64,000 nt of DNA from Orientallactaga sibirica (taxonomy: Eukaryota > Chordata > Mammalia > Rodentia > Dipodidae), in NCBI GenBank assembly GCA_036365145.1, contig JAEOAD010000032.1:2099501-2163500 (forward strand), read 5' to 3'. The first letter of the stretch is position 1. Each line of letters opens with the position of its first letter. This document shows, piece after piece, positions 12,421 to 25,373 of the stretch. The notes under the pieces are model-generated. The model saw nothing but the letters and a program-made list of their open reading frames with translations. It searched no databases and had not been told where the DNA came from. The position numbers were made by a program, and so were the translations under genes.

Positions 12421-12431
12421 GTGCTTTTTAA

Positions 12432-13067
12432 CAGAGATCCATCCCTACCAGTCCCAAGCCTTGATTTAAACTAAGCCACCTTTGAATATCTCTAAATCCC
12501 ACACTGATCAATTTCCACTTAGAAACAATCAAAGTCTTCTCTGGTGTGTGGCCAGGAGCAGTAACAGGCTCTGCTACCTAGATGCTTCTCAGGCCATGGC
12601 ACATGGTAAGACTTGGGAGCAGATAGCCAGGCTGGAACTCAAGACTGAAGGAGTGTGCTGTGGGAACCTTGTGGCTGGTGATGAAATTTTCACCAGCGTC
12701 ATTCCCTTGTGTGGGCCTATGTACAAGAGGTCCTCAATGTCTGAGTACGGTGTATGACTTCAAAGCAAAGTGGCTCAGATAAGCAGTGTCCTAGGAGGTG
12801 AGTCTAACCTACTTTTCCCCTGAGGTCGAGCCTGAAAGAGGGAGAGGAGAAACTGGAGTTGTCCTTCAAATGGGGAAAACCAAAAGAAGGGAAGGAAAAG
12901 CTTACATTGGCGTGCCAAATACAAGTGTCTACATGCCAAGTAGACTGTGTAAAAGTAGGAACTAAGTTTCTTAAATAGTGATGGGGACAGCACATTGGAG
13001 AATGCTTTCCTCATGGACAACAAGTGATAGTTGGGATTTAAAGCAATATAACACCCTGTGTGTTATG
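12432..13067. other. Unassigned sequence
   Basis: No gene or repeat recognised. Frames at 12482-12757 (+) and 12775-13023 (-) lack family signatures. Confidence 0.5.
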
Positions 13068-13416
13068 TGTGGTGGTTTCAATGTAAAATGTTTCCCATGG
13101 CCTCATGTGTTGGAATAATGAATCTCCAGATGGCATGCTATTCTGAAAGGCTGTGGAAACTTTGGAAAGGTAGATCCTTACTGCAGGAATTGTGCTTTGG
13201 GGTGTTTATAGACAAGCCTCACCTGCTGTTCTCAACTAGATTTTCCAAGTCCTCCCAATGGATGTGATGATGTAACACAGGCTGTCTGTTCCTTCTCATG
13301 TTTTCCCTGCCATGATAGAAATCTCTTCTGGAGATTGTAAGCTAAAATAAACCCTTTTCTTCTATAAGCAGCTTCTGGTGACTTTACCCTGGCAATGACA
13401 GACTAATGGATACACA
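13068..13416 (+). mobile_element. 5' LTR of a MaLR element
   Basis: Starts 'tgtggtggtttcaatg', contains 'taaaataaaccc' (the polyadenylation region) and ends near 'gacagactaatggataca'. This matches rodent MaLR LTR structure. It pairs with the LTR at 14676 in the same orientation. Confidence 0.8.
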
Positions 13417-14675
13417 AAATTCATATCAAGAATTGTGTTACTGCAATAAAACTGACCATGTAGTTTCAGCTTTTTTTGTAACTTGTTTGCAAGAATAATG
13501 TGGAAGGATTTGCAACCTTGGACTACAGAAAATCTGAGATTAATTTGCCCATTATGGTGACTGGCTAGGCTCAGTTTTCGAGGTTTTGGGGGTGGGGAAA
13601 TGGTGACTTTATCAGGATCTATGCTAGAAGTAGCTTTTGTGCCATTTTGTCAAAGAGGCTGGCTGTGTTTTGCCCATGTTCTATGCATGTGAACAAAGTT
13701 AAATATAAAACTAGTGAACCCGTGTGTTTAGTAAAGGAAAGTATCCTGTAGAAGTATATGAAAATTATTAAATGTGACAGAAAGGTGAACAAAATTTATG
13801 CCCCAGAACTAGAGACATCAATTGCTTCCATTATAATTGTTGGCACCAAGGATGGGCCAATTGTTCTGCATTGGGACAAGACCCAACCCACAGAAAGTTC
13901 AAGACAGTAGGAGTCCTGATGCTTTTGAGAGGAAAAGGTCCAAAGGGAGAATGCTGAAAGAGTTTCCTACTCCTCACCTCAAGGTCAGGTTGCATTCCCA
14001 CCTGGAAGAAACATTTGGCCAGGTTTCCAAGTAGTACTGGGTTTGAACATATGAAAACTGCAGGAAATAGAAGGCATTGCATTGTACCATGATGGTTCCC
14101 TATAGCCCCTGAGGCTGGGAATTGTGAGGCAGGGTCAATGTCCTTGCAAGGAAATCCTGTGTCACCATTGCATGAAGCTGTGAAGATGAACCACGGGTTG
14201 GAGTGGAGACCCGAGGATTCTGAAGATGCCAAGACAATGGGATGGCTGCCAAGGAAAACTGTTGGGCAGGAGTGGATTCTTGATGGAACAGGGCCTGTAA
14301 GAAGCACTGCTGGAGGTGGGGAGCTATCCAAGCTTTATGATGAAGACCAGAGTTTCACTACCAGTCACAGGTGCCAGATGTAGAGAAGAGCTGCAGGGTA
14401 CAATGTTTACCCTGGTGCTTTGGTCTTTTCTTTGGTGTTTTCCCATTCCTTACTTTTATGGTGGGAATATCTACTCTGTGTCATTATATAAAAGAAGTAT
14501 ATAATGTGTGTTTATAGGGCTCATGGTTAAGAGATTTCCTTAAGGTTACATGAGACCTTGAACTATGGACATTTGAATGTTGGGACTGACAAAGACTGTG
14601 GGAACCTTTTAAAGTTAGACTGAATGAATTTTGCAACGTGAAATTGCCATGAGTCTATGGGGGTCTGGGGAGGAA
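13417..14675 (+). mobile_element. MaLR internal region
   Basis: Immediately after the LTR comes 'tgttactgcaataaaactga', then 'gtggaaggatttgcaacc'. Before the 3' LTR is 'ttttaaagttagactgaatg' followed by 'ccatgagtctatggggg'. All are typical of MaLR internal sequence. MaLRs are non-autonomous and depend on ERVL machinery. No gag, pol or env frame is open. The 166-codon minus-strand frame at 13831-14331 is antisense to the element and is treated as chance. Confidence 0.75.
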
Positions 14676-15012
14676 TGTAGTATGAATGGAAGATGTTCAC
14701 ATCATCTCATATGTTTGAGCACTTGAATTTCACTGGATAGTACTGTCCTATAAGATCGTGGGACCTTTGGGGGGAGGAGCCTTGCAGAAGAAGAATGTCA
14801 CTGTGGAAGGACTTTGGGTTGTGATAGTTCAACTTCACTTGCCACACGCAGCTGGGTTTTACACTTCCCCTCTGCTGATGTGATGATGTGACAGGGGTTG
14901 TCTGCTCTTGCTACCATTTCTCCACCATGACAGAACCTTTCTCTCACAACTCCATCTTTCTATGAGCTGCTTCTGGTGGTATTTTGAACCAGAAATGAGT
15001 GTGTAACTGACA
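14676..15012 (+). mobile_element. 3' LTR of a MaLR element
   Basis: Starts 'tgtagtatgaatgg', includes 'gctgatgtgatgatgtgac' (compare 'ggatgtgatgatgtaac' in the 5' LTR) and ends near 'gtaactgaca'. The two LTRs clearly differ, so insertion is old. I could not align the flanking 5-bp TSD. Confidence 0.78.
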
Positions 15013-15619
15013 TATCAGGATATCTACTATGTCAAAAAAAACTATAAATCTGAATCTAAAATAATTCCGTTTGTAAGATCTAAGTTGATAAATTTAAGTG
15101 ATGTATTCAATTTCTGCTATTCTTCAAATTATATGCACTAAAGTGGAGTTAGTTAAATATAAAATGTTTTAGATGACTGACCCATGCCTCTAAGCTAAAG
15201 TGTCAGGCTCAGAGTGAAGAAAATCCCTCCTTTGTACACTTGCCCTTTTGCTGGAAAACACAAGAAATATGAGGAATAAAGCACTTACTTTAAGATTGGC
15301 ATCTAACACAGAACACAATAGGTGTTATCTGCACTTATATGACTTGTGATATAAATGGACTGTGGACAACTAAACAACCCATGCTGGGGGGATGCTACAG
15401 AGCCCAAGTGGAGAGTGTCAAATCCAGGTAGAATGACAGAGACTCCACAGGATCCAACTGACATCCATGTGATGGTTGCAATGACAGGGTTGCTAGAACA
15501 CCTATCTGATAGCATCAAATTCATCAACAATAAGATGATACACGCTGGAAGCAGTGGCCAAGGCATATTTGGTTTCTATATCCTGATACACCCCCAAAAA
15601 ATCCAAACAAAAATCATAG
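15013..15619. other. Unassigned sequence between MaLR elements
   Basis: Contains a plus frame at 15355-15678 (107 codons) that runs into the next LTR, so its 3' end is LTR-derived. Product not recognised. Confidence 0.5.
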
Positions 15620-15624
15620 ACAAT

Positions 15625-15980
15625 TGTGGTAGTTTGAATAGATGCCCCCAGTATATTCAGTGTTTCATTAGCTTGTAGCTTGCATCTGCAGCCACCTGGC
15701 TATAGACAGTGTCACTAGGTGGATCTTAAGGTATAATGGTGGGTTTGAGATCTCAATCTAAAGATATGCACAGTGTGCCTAGCTGGAGTTCCTGAAGTGT
15801 GCTGTGCTGTGTGGCTTTTGGCTTTTCTGTCTCTCTGTGTTTGGTCCTGTAAGAGCAGACCAGCTTCTTCTGCCATTATGGAACTTCCCCTGGATCTGTA
15901 AGCTTCAATAAATATCCCTTCTTCCATAACTGTGCCTGGTCAGGAAGTTCATCTCAGTAAACCTGAAGCTGTCTGTTACA
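15625..15980 (+). mobile_element. Solo MaLR LTR with intact TSD
   Basis: Complete LTR from 'tgtggtagtttgaatag' to 'gtctgttaca', flanked by the perfect 5-bp duplication 'acaat' at 15620-15624 and 15981-15985, as expected for ERVL/MaLR integration. AATAAA lies in 'cttcaataaatatccc'. Sister copy at 55869. Confidence 0.9.
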
Positions 15981-15985
15981 ACAAT

Positions 15986-16455
15986 GAAAGTTTTAAAAAT
16001 TAATATTGATTCACAATTAGGGTGAAATATTTAATTGTCCTATCTTCTATTAAGTAGTAATCATTTCAACTCTTGAACTTTGCTTCAAGGATTATCTTTG
16101 TAAAATACTTTCAGGTAAGTCACAAGATGGTCTACTTCATAAACAAAACTTTTATTTGTATCATTATGTGCCCTCAGGATTAGTCAGGGGAGAATACCAA
16201 AGTCCAAGACATCTGCAGAGGGTATATTTTGACAGGTCATCCATAGGAACCTCCTCCACTCTTGTGTGAAATTCCCATCAATATAGCGTTTAAAGTCTTC
16301 ATGTACTCCCATATCACCTTTTCTCTTTGTTGCTCACTGGGGTACCACAGTGACAAAGTTGAATAAAATGAAGGGTGAATTTGTTTAAACCAAATACAAT
16401 GTAGAAATAATGATGCATTTAACAGGATCAAAGAATTTGTGCCAATGTCACAGTT
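15986..16455. other. Unassigned sequence
   Basis: No gene or repeat recognised. Confidence 0.5.
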
Positions 16456-16613
16456 TTGTTGTTGTTGTTTGTTTTTTCAAGGTAGGGTCTCACTCTAGCT
16501 CAGGCTGACCTGGAATTCACTATGTAGTCTCAGGGTGGCCTTGAACTCATGGCGATCCTCCTACCTCTGCCTCCCGAGTGCTGGGATTAAAGGTGTGCGC
16601 CACCATGCCCGGC
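16456..16613 (-). mobile_element. B1-type SINE
   Basis: Reversed 7SL-derived B1 with tail (GTT)n/T at 16456-16477, then 'caaggtagggtctcactc', 'ccgagtgctgggattaaagg' and 'gccaccatgcccggc'. Full length and fairly young. Confidence 0.95.
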
Positions 16614-16789
16614 TTAATGCCATGGTTTTGAGAGTTTTGAGCCCTGTGCTCCATTTGCCTGTCAAGCTGAGACTTCATCTCAGTCTCCTACAACATTCAA
16701 GGAAAGTATGAGCTGTGTTTCTGTGTATAGTACTCTTCTCCTTCTGGCATGCATGTGAGACAAAGAGGTATGGTGTGTTTATCTTTTTT

Positions 16790-16962
16790 TCTTTTAAAAT
16801 TTGTATTATTTATTTTATGAAAGAGAGAGAGAGAGAGAAAATGGGGATGCTAGGGCCTCTTGTGACTACAAAGTACCCACTGTGTACACATGGCTCTAAG
16901 TAAGTACTGGAGAATTGAACCCAGGCTGGAAGGCTTTATAAGCAAGTGTCTTTAAGCACTCA
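16790..16962 (-). mobile_element. DIP-like SINE, degraded
   Basis: T-rich tail, (GA)n at about 16820-16836, body 'gctagggcctcttgtgac', and a decayed head with only 'ttaagcactcat'. Confidence 0.7.
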
Positions 16963-17840
16963 TTTTCTTTCTTAGTAAACAAATGATTACTATTTCTTGT
17001 CTTTTTAAATCAGCAAATATTTAAGAGACTTTTACTGTTAGAAATAATGCACTATTATTTATAAATAGCCTTTAAAACCTAATGACAGGGAGGAAAGAGA
17101 TTTCCATAAGTTCTCTCCCTTCTCTGGAACTCATGGAGGTGGCTGGGTGGGCTGAGCAAGCACAGTGAGAAAACAAATGAGTACAGGGCTCTGTTCTGAC
17201 CCTGAAATCAACATTAATTCAATAAACCTTCATGGAACATTTGCCTACTACATATCATATCTGGTACTGGGAAGAAGAAAGCTATTCAAAGGCCAATGCT
17301 CTTCCTCAAGGACCTTAAAAATCCAAGAGGGAAGATAACAACATGTACATGAATAACTAAAATACCAGATAGAAAGATGCAAGGCCCAAGAAGGCCTAAA
17401 AGTAAAGCCCTTTACTTAATGACTTCAGAGGAAATAGAATTCTGCTTGATCGTGGAGGATTACAAATGCCATCAAAGGGCTAGCAGCTTTTGTTCTGGGT
17501 CTTGTGAATGGCACGTTGGATTTTAATGGAGATAGAAGAAAAACATCAACCCAGAAGTCAGAGAAAGCCCAGTCTGGGAGGGAGACATCAGTACTGCCTG
17601 TCATGTGGAGAGTAGTAGGTAAGTCTAGAGAAATAAACTAAGATGGTTTTAGGTCCATGATCTTTGGACCTAGAGCTTTACATTGTGAGCGTGTGTTGAC
17701 CACGAGGACAATATGAAATAATGTAGTAACTAACATACACTGGGCACTGTGGATAATTTATGCTGACTGTCCTGGAAGCTGAGAAACTAACAACAGTAAA
17801 GCCAAGTAAAGTAATGGCAATAATAACTCCTATTAACATA
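16963..17840. other. Unassigned sequence
   Basis: No gene or repeat recognised over about 880 bp. Confidence 0.5.
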
Positions 17841-18050
17841 GGGAGCTAGAAAGAAGGCTTAGCAGTTAAGGCACTTGCCAGCAAAGCCAAAGGACCCAAG
17901 TTCCATTCCCCAGTACCCACATAACGCTAGACACACAAAGTGGCACATGTATCTGGAGTTGGTTTGCAATGGCTGGATGACCTGTCATGCCAATTCTCTC
18001 TCTCCCACTTTTAAATAAATAAGAAATAAATAAAAATATAAAATTAAAAA
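17841..18050 (+). mobile_element. DIP-like SINE, short form
   Basis: Head 'gggagctagaaagaaggctt' (diverged), B box 'agttccattccc', body 'gtggcacatgtatctggagtt', and an (AATA)n tail. Confidence 0.85.
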
Positions 18051-18685
18051 TAGTTGTAACTTTTATACAGGGCCTACTCTAGGGTAGAAATTGCCTTCCA
18101 TTGTGAGTATCATGTCATATTAAGCCCTCAATTCCATTCTAGAACATAGGTATCATTATTATTGTCAGTTTATCAATGACTCAGTTCAAGCTCCTTTATG
18201 TGCAAATGATCACTCAGCTTAGAAGGGAGGAGAGGCTTGGGGCCATGAATGCAGGCCGAGTCTCCTTGACCACTGCACACATCCCATGGAGGAACCAGAT
18301 CAACTCCTCCATGAGAAATGAGAACATCACAAAACCGATTCCCTGTACTGGTGATGGAAGACAGAGAATGTACGCGTGGAGAACTTGAAGTTGGAGGTGG
18401 AGATGGAGGACCAAGAAAATCTCCAAAGGCAAGCTGCAGTGACATCACCGTCCATACCAAGCCTGGAGGATGTCACAAAGAAAGAACTTGCTCCGGTGTG
18501 TCACTTGGCTTCAATAAGTATAATAACAGACTGATTTATGAAACAGCTGGCCAGTTTGGTTTAAATGTGTGGGCAGAAGAGTACATTGCACAGGGCAAAG
18601 AATAGACAGTTATAAAGTTATAATATCTGTGTCTTCACGGAGATGTTGCTGTGATTTCCATGGCAAAATAAATCAGAAATGCAAT
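18051..18685. other. Unassigned sequence
   Basis: No repeat recognised. Overlapping frames on both strands at 18173-18605 (95 codons at most) have no known motif. Confidence 0.45.
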
Positions 18686-18859
18686 GGACTGAATGACTGT
18701 GACTCTTCAGAGTTCATATGTTCCATTCTGTACTACAATAGAATGATGTTTCAGGGTGGGTCTTTGGGAAGACAATTAGCTTATATGAGTTGAGTCCTCC
18801 TGAATGAAGTTGTTATTCTTAAGATTTTTATTTTTTTAATTTTTATTTATTTACTTATT

Positions 18860-18893
<34 letters not shown>

Positions 18894-19290
18894 TGTGTGA
18901 GAATGGGCACGCCAGGACCTCTAGCCCCTGCAAATGAACTCCAGATGCATGTGCCACCAGGTGCAGCTGGTTTACATGGGACCTGGAGAATCGAGCCTGG
19001 GTCCTTAGGCTTCGCAGGTATGTACCCCAACCACTAAGCCATCTCTCCAGCCCCTGAAGTTGTTATTCTTATAAAGGAAATTCTGTGATGTTTCCTCACA
19101 CTCTTTCTGCCAAAGTAAAGACAGTTATCGCAAACCCAAGAGAGGACTTTTCCCAGAGCTCTGGCCATGTTGCCACCCTAACGTGAGACTTCCCAACATA
19201 GGGAACACTAAGAAATAAACTGCCATTGTGGTAAAGCCAAACGGACTCAGAGCCCCTGAAGTACATGGACACCATTTTACTGTGTGGGAC
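18686..19290 (+). mobile_element. Ancient LTR-like sequence, split by a SINE
   Basis: Left part 'caatggactgaatgactgtg' then 'gggtgggtctttgggaagac'. Right part 'ataaaggaaattc', 'actaagaaataaactgcc' and 'aaacggactcag'. This order resembles old mammalian MaLR/MLT-type LTRs. A DIP-like SINE at 18821-19054 interrupts it. Confidence 0.55.
18821..19054 (-). mobile_element. DIP-like SINE, short form, with perfect TSD
   Basis: Complete reversed copy. A 16-bp perfect TSD 'tgaagttgttattctt' occurs at 18805-18820 and 19055-19070. (GA)n at about 18864-18892. Head 'aagccatctctccagccc'. Confidence 0.95.
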
Positions 19291-20743
19291 GTATACCGAA
19301 AATCCTGAGGTGGTCATTGAATAGGGTACACATAGCAGACTAGATTGTCCAAAGAGAGCACCACCATCAGCCCTGGTTCTCCTTCACCTGCAAGGACAGT
19401 ATCAAAATAGCAGCCTCAGCCAGATCCCTCAGCTGTTGTCATGGTTCTGGACAGTCAACCTTCTACATCTTCCAACAGGCTTTCCTACATGAAGCTTCAG
19501 CATATTGAAACTGTTCCCTGCCTCTGCCAAAGTACACAGTGTGATTCTACATTAAACATAAAGTGTGGTGCAGACATTTTTTCCTCAAGCCATGTGGGTA
19601 GTAGGTTTGGCTAGCATTTATATCCAGGCCCTCTGATACAGCATCCCTTCCACTTAAAAGAAGCAATCCCTGAAAATAGCACCAAATTCCCTATATTTTT
19701 AGTAAAATTAAGACATGACACTGTGTGACTCTGACTAAGATAAGTCAAAGTCCTTATTTTCGGATGTAATCTTGTTTTACCTCTTGAGGCATTTGACCCT
19801 CTTTTGGTCATACATTAATTACTGAAGGTTAAGTTCATTAGCTCATGCAAAAGTATGAGCATATCCTGGCTTCATGAGAAACCCGAGAAGTAATATTATA
19901 TTGGTTGTCTGAAGTGTAGACACCATGGTTATTTATCTTGAAGGGAAAAAAAAAATGTGTTGTTTTCTCTTTAGTAAATAGTTACACAGCTAAATTATTC
20001 ATCACTGAGTGCTCCCTAGAGGAAATAAATTCAAAATCATTCTGGAGGCATGCATGTCAAAGACAGAATGATTACTAAGGAAGAAAACGAGGCATAGTGG
20101 AATTTCTGCAGGATGTGAGAGCCAATCCAACCACTAAAGGAATGGTCTCATATCACTGTCTTCACAGAAGGAAGATGACCACAGAGCCAAGTTCTTTTCT
20201 TTGAAATAAATCAATTAACACAGATACTGCCTTTCAAATTACAGTTGCAGCCTCTACAGAACGAGTGCTTATGTGTGAAAATTGCAAGGATATAAGGCCA
20301 TCACCCTCACTAATGCCCCATCACGAGTTCTGTCCTGTAGCTCTCATTCACACGTCAGACTTTTCTTGGGAATAAACACCTGAGTGCCTCAAGATATATT
20401 TTGAGTTTAAAAATGCAGGAGGCTGAGGGAAATCACTGGCATTTGCAAAAGCTCTTCAAGATGAAAATCAGACTAGATAAACACCTTCTAACTTAGAATT
20501 GAGAGCCAAGTAAGTCAGGGGATCTCAAAACCCACTGCCGTTCAGTGGGAACGTAGGTAATGATTTGTTTAGATTTTCCTCATTCTTTTTCTCAAAACGA
20601 GAGATTCTTTTCATAGTTAAATTCATGTCTTATTCTTAAATTTCAAAGTGTCACAGAAATAATAACTGTGATTAACTGAATGTTTTCATTGCTATGCCAG
20701 GTATTTAACATGGGATATTAACAGCAATTAAGAATAACATTGA
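19291..20743. other. Unassigned sequence
   Basis: About 1.45 kb without a recognised repeat or gene. Confidence 0.5.
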
Positions 20744-20846
20744 GTCAGGTGCCATGACACATGCCTGTAATCCCAGTACTTGGGAAGTCAATGCAGAATG
20801 CTTAGAAGTACTCAGTATGGTCTACGTGGATTGACAAGTGTGACAA
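20744..20846 (+). mobile_element. Old B1-like SINE fragment
   Basis: 'gccatgacacatgcctgtaa' followed by 'tcccagtacttgggaagtc' resembles the B1/7SL 5' half, with many substitutions. Confidence 0.65.
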
Positions 20847-23449
20847 AAAACAAATAAGTAGGCAAGCAAACAAACAAAAAACAGAATGAAAAGGCAACGA
20901 CCTAGAGAAAGTTAGCTACCATTGTCCCTGTCTTAGCTTTACAGAAACTCAGTCTCAGAAAGACAAAATGATCTAGCTCAAATTCTACAGCTCTGGGAAA
21001 TCAGGTCCAGGATTTAGATCCAAGTGAGTGGGATTTTCCTGTCTTCTCTTTTTACCACATTCTTTATTCATTCTTTATATCACTGTGCCTATTAATAAAG
21101 CACTTCATATAAAAATACATGAGAACTCAATGTATGCAAACAAATAGAATTGAGGAGCTTTAGATCAAATTTGTACATACCAACAACTACCTGTTCAATG
21201 ATCTTTCATTTTTCCAACTGGAATGAAACTCTGAAGACATGGAATGAACTGACGACAGAACATGCATCTTCAGATAGATAATCAATACTTACGCAATGAC
21301 CTGATCTTTCCAACTTAGGTCTTCCCCACTGTCTCTAGAGCCCGTGCAACGGCTCACTTGTAAGTACATTAATGAAATGGACACACAGGTTAAGGTAATA
21401 ATCTTCCTAATGAGATTAGAGATGATATGAGCTTAATTTTAATCCATCATTGGGTTTCTAACCAGTTTGATAATATAAATGCTATTGCTGATGCTGAAGC
21501 ATTGAGACAGTGTTATGAAATAAAAAGAAAAATCACAAGAGAATCATTCTATGCTTTAGTGTAAAATGTCCATACTTAAAGAAAAACAAAAACAGAAATC
21601 CTATATGTGAATCATCTGATGTTATTAAGCAACCTTCTTTGTATGCCTTCTTTCTAATGTATTCATCTCTTTCAACCATTTGGGGAAAATATAGCAACAT
21701 AATTAATTTTTTTTAATGGCCAGCCTTACACATATTTATAAGCAGACCTTCATGTGAAACTGAAGTCTCTTCCACTAAATGATGTCCTTGAAAATATTAC
21801 TCAACCTCTACTAGTAATTACTCTTCTCATCCACATAATGGCAGACTTATTGTGCATGCAAGGAAAGAAGATGAAATTTTAGTCAATTATAGCTCAGTTA
21901 GCAGCTTCTTCAAAGTGAAAAAGTCAGTGTAGTAGCCTGAAGTCAAGATGTGAATTTCTACTCAAAAAGTTAACTGTAAGAAGAGAGTAACACATTTCCT
22001 TCGTCTCTTCCATAAAGCAGCAGTTAAGACTAGCATAAATTACTATTTATTTAGAATTTGAATACAGTACTACAATTACTTCTAATTCCCAGGGTTATTG
22101 TTGAAGGATAAAATCATTTTGAGTGCTATTAACACATTACCTTATTATTATTATTTTTTCTTTCTGGAAAGTTCTAAGATGAACTTGTCAACACTAGTAC
22201 TATAAATTTTCAAAGCATTGACTTTGATATGCCTTTTAAAAAATTTTTGCTAAAGACTTTTTTTAGTGCTATCATTTCTGAAATTGTGACAGTATGTTGC
22301 CATCTACAAATGTGATGGGACACATTCATAGCTATCATGGGGCACAGGTGGCCTGTGGACTGTAGGCTAGATATGCCAAAAGGACAATTTTCTTTTACTA
22401 CTTCTTTTATTACGTTTTCTCCTTTTCTCCTTTTATACTTTCAGTAGTTACAGAGATATTTCTAGGCATAAGTACCTAATGCACTTGGTTTTATTATAAG
22501 ATATCCCTTTTGCCTGATTGTATTTTTACTGTTGATTTTATTTATGTCTTGGTGCCGAAGAAAAGCCAGTCAAAGAAGTATATAGTGCTTGGCAAAGCCC
22601 CTGTACCATAGAAGGGAAAATGAACTATGAAAAGAAGAGAATCTATTTGAAACTTTTTTGTTCCTTTCCTTTATCTTGAGGATCGAGGGAGTTAAGTGGG
22701 AGGCTTCAGAGAAGGAATGTTCTAGCCAGCTTTTACTCAAGGGGTGAACAGCAGTGGAAGCCTAGGTGAGAAGTCAATTTACTGGAATGACCCCTGTCAA
22801 GCATATTGTCCTTAACTGACAGGAGCGGCCACAGTGGCAAGAAGATTCTTCAGCAAAGATGTGCAAATGCTCAGCATCTGAAGACACGGCTCATCTCCTT
22901 TTTCATAGTCTCACTCTCCATTGAACACTTCACCTTCTCTTTCCACCAAAGCATCTCCATGGGGGCTCTAAAATGTCTCCCATCATTGTATAATAATCAG
23001 AGTGGCACATATAAACATGACCCTGTTCTCAGAAAAATAACCTTTTAAACAGTCTGTATTACTCAGAAAGCAGTTTTGCCTTTAAATGCTATTTTATCTT
23101 ATTCTATAAATACTCTCATTTAAATTTTAACTTTTCACTTAGAACTTAGCATGGTTTCTCAGAGGAAAAAAAAAAAAATCTTAACCCATGGACAATTTCC
23201 TTGTCTGTGTTGTTTGTGAAGATGTTCTTAGCACCTGAAACACTTTCTGGTCCATTTTAGGTACCTGACAAATATTTTTGGAATCATGGGTTTCTAACTT
23301 CTCCAAAGACGGAATTTTACACCACACCTTAAAAGGGCATTGTGTAACTAAGAATTTTGTATCAAAAAGAATTCTAGATGTAGAAAGGATAGTGGTGGAG
23401 TGTTACCAATTGGAATTGAATTACTTTATTCTTTTATAAATCTATATGT
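20847..23449. other. Longest repeat-poor interval, no gene seen
   Basis: About 2.6 kb of AT-rich sequence with no SINE, LTR or L1 I can recognise and no frame above 80 codons. Only short (TTA)n and poly-A/T runs occur. It may hold conserved non-coding elements, but I cannot test that. Confidence 0.5.
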
Positions 23450-23666
23450 ATATGTTTTATTTATTTATTTATTTATTCATTTATTTATGAGAGCGACAGG
23501 TAGAGACAGAGAGAGAATGGGCATGTCAAGGCCTCCAGCCTCTGCAAAGAACTCCATACACATGCACCACCTTGTGCATCTGGCTTATGTGGGGACTGAG
23601 GAAAAAACCCTGGGTCCTTACACTTCTCAGGCAAGCACCTTAGCCACTAAGCCATATATGCATCCC
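23450..23666 (-). mobile_element. DIP-like SINE, short form
   Basis: (TTTA)n tail, body 'gggcatgtcaaggcctccag', head 'ccactaagccatatatgc'. 'attactttat' at about 23420 and again at about 23670 may be the TSD. Confidence 0.87.
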
Positions 23667-24449
23667 CTGATTACTTTATCTTCATGAAATATCACCTAAA
23701 TTTCCTGGTTCCAACTTTTACTATCCCATTGATAGAAGGCGATGTCACTTGCATATACATATTGAACAAATTTTTCCAGACAAAATATTTTTTCTGATTT
23801 GGAGGAAATTCACCCTACTGCTCTTGTTTTTTTATTTATTTTTTTTTTTTTTTTTTTTATGGAACATAAATTCTATTAGCCAGGTTTTCTATGAGCATGC
23901 ATTAAATATATTTCAGGTACATAGGTACCTAACTGTGAGCATTATAAAGAGAGAGAACTTTCCATTCTCTCCAAGGAAATGCAAAGGAGTGACTGTCTCG
24001 TTTTCACTGAGCTGGTAACTCACAAATGTACAACTATAGAGATTTAGAGATATAGAGACGATGTACTTCCAAGAGAAAATCCTTCTAGAATACTGGCAAA
24101 ATACTCCATTCTTCTAAGCCACTGGAGAAATTTAACATCAGTAACTTAACACAGGAAATTTGACACTGACATAATTAGCAACCATCACAAAAGGACAAAG
24201 ATTACAAGACTGATTTAAATAAGGGAAAATTATTTTACTTTTTATTTAAGATATGAGATTTCCCCTTTCATAGTCATAATCAAACAATATGACCTACATC
24301 AAATGTTAAAAATAAAAAAAAAAAAAGCTGAAAAAAAACCAAAGGATCTTCCTTGTGGTTAAATGTAGCTGAGTTGTCCTCAGTGTCCCGGTAAGAATAG
24401 GAATGAGAAAAGGAGAGAAAGCCCTTGAATTGGGAGAATTGCCTTATGC
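23667..24449. other. Unassigned sequence with poly-T at 23826-23859
   Basis: A T-run of about 30 bp ('tttatttattttttttt...') may be the tail of a lost minus-strand retrocopy. Nothing else recognised. Confidence 0.5.
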
Positions 24450-24585
24450 TTATAGGTGCTGGCCTGCAATGCCTGCTGGCCCAGGTTCAATTCCACCCAC
24501 TTAATACTCCACAGACACTCAATTGTAGTGACAAGAGACCCTGAAGTTCCCTTCCCCACAAGTGCAAATAAATAAAAAGAAAAAA
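24450..24585 (+). mobile_element. Degraded DIP-like SINE
   Basis: 'cctgctggcccaggttcaat' (B box), then 'gtagtgacaagagaccctg' and an (AATA)-type tail. The head is decayed and the body partly deleted. Confidence 0.6.
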
Positions 24586-25354
24586 ATTCAACGCTCAGGG
24601 TCCTCTTAGATAAAGTAGGTAAGATAGAAAGCTGATATGCACAATTCACCAATAAGTGTCTAAGTTTAAAGGCATGATAACTGAATTTTCAAAATAGGAA
24701 ATGCCTGATCCAATATGTCAATTAAAGAGATAGGTAATGGTGAAGAGTAAAAAGTGATTTACTTCATAGTTTGGGAAGAGGAACAAATAAAGGGAGCCAG
24801 TGACTCAAGTTCAATTTCCAGGGATTAATGTTAACTTTACACTTAAACTGAGAAAGAATCTAGGCAGGTGTCAAGAAGTATGCATAATTAAGCAACCCTG
24901 GTAAAGGTTTTGCCCTACCTATTGGCTCAGCTCCTGTGCTACAAGGTGGATGGAAAGTTGTTAATCTATTAGTCACTCTCCTTGCTCTAGTGACCAATAT
25001 GGTTACTACGAGATAACTCACTCCAAGGAAGATCCTCTCCTCTCCGTCCCAGGCAATTGTCTTCATCTTGGGGCATTTTCCCTGTCTGCAAAGCCTTGCT
25101 GTTCACGGTACGTGAGGTGAGTAGACACTCAGGACAGCAACTCAGGGTTTCTGCTTCTACTCTGAAGGAGGATGAAGGCATTGGGCAGACATACATTCCT
25201 TGGTGATTAGCATACCTATGGGAGTTAGGCAGGAGTTCTATCCAAAGTACAGGAGGCAGACACAGAACAGAGGTGGAGATGCCAGGCTTGCAGGCTTTTC
25301 AGCAAGAACAGTAAGAAGTGTTTGGTACAGTCCCACCTAATCTTCATTGTGATA
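24586..25354. other. Unassigned sequence
   Basis: No gene or repeat recognised. Confidence 0.5.
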
Positions 25355-25373
25355 AAGAAACTATCTTTTATTT

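Noticed and set aside
13831..14331. 166-codon minus-strand ORF, the longest in the window
   Set aside because: It lies antisense inside a MaLR internal region, with no known domain.
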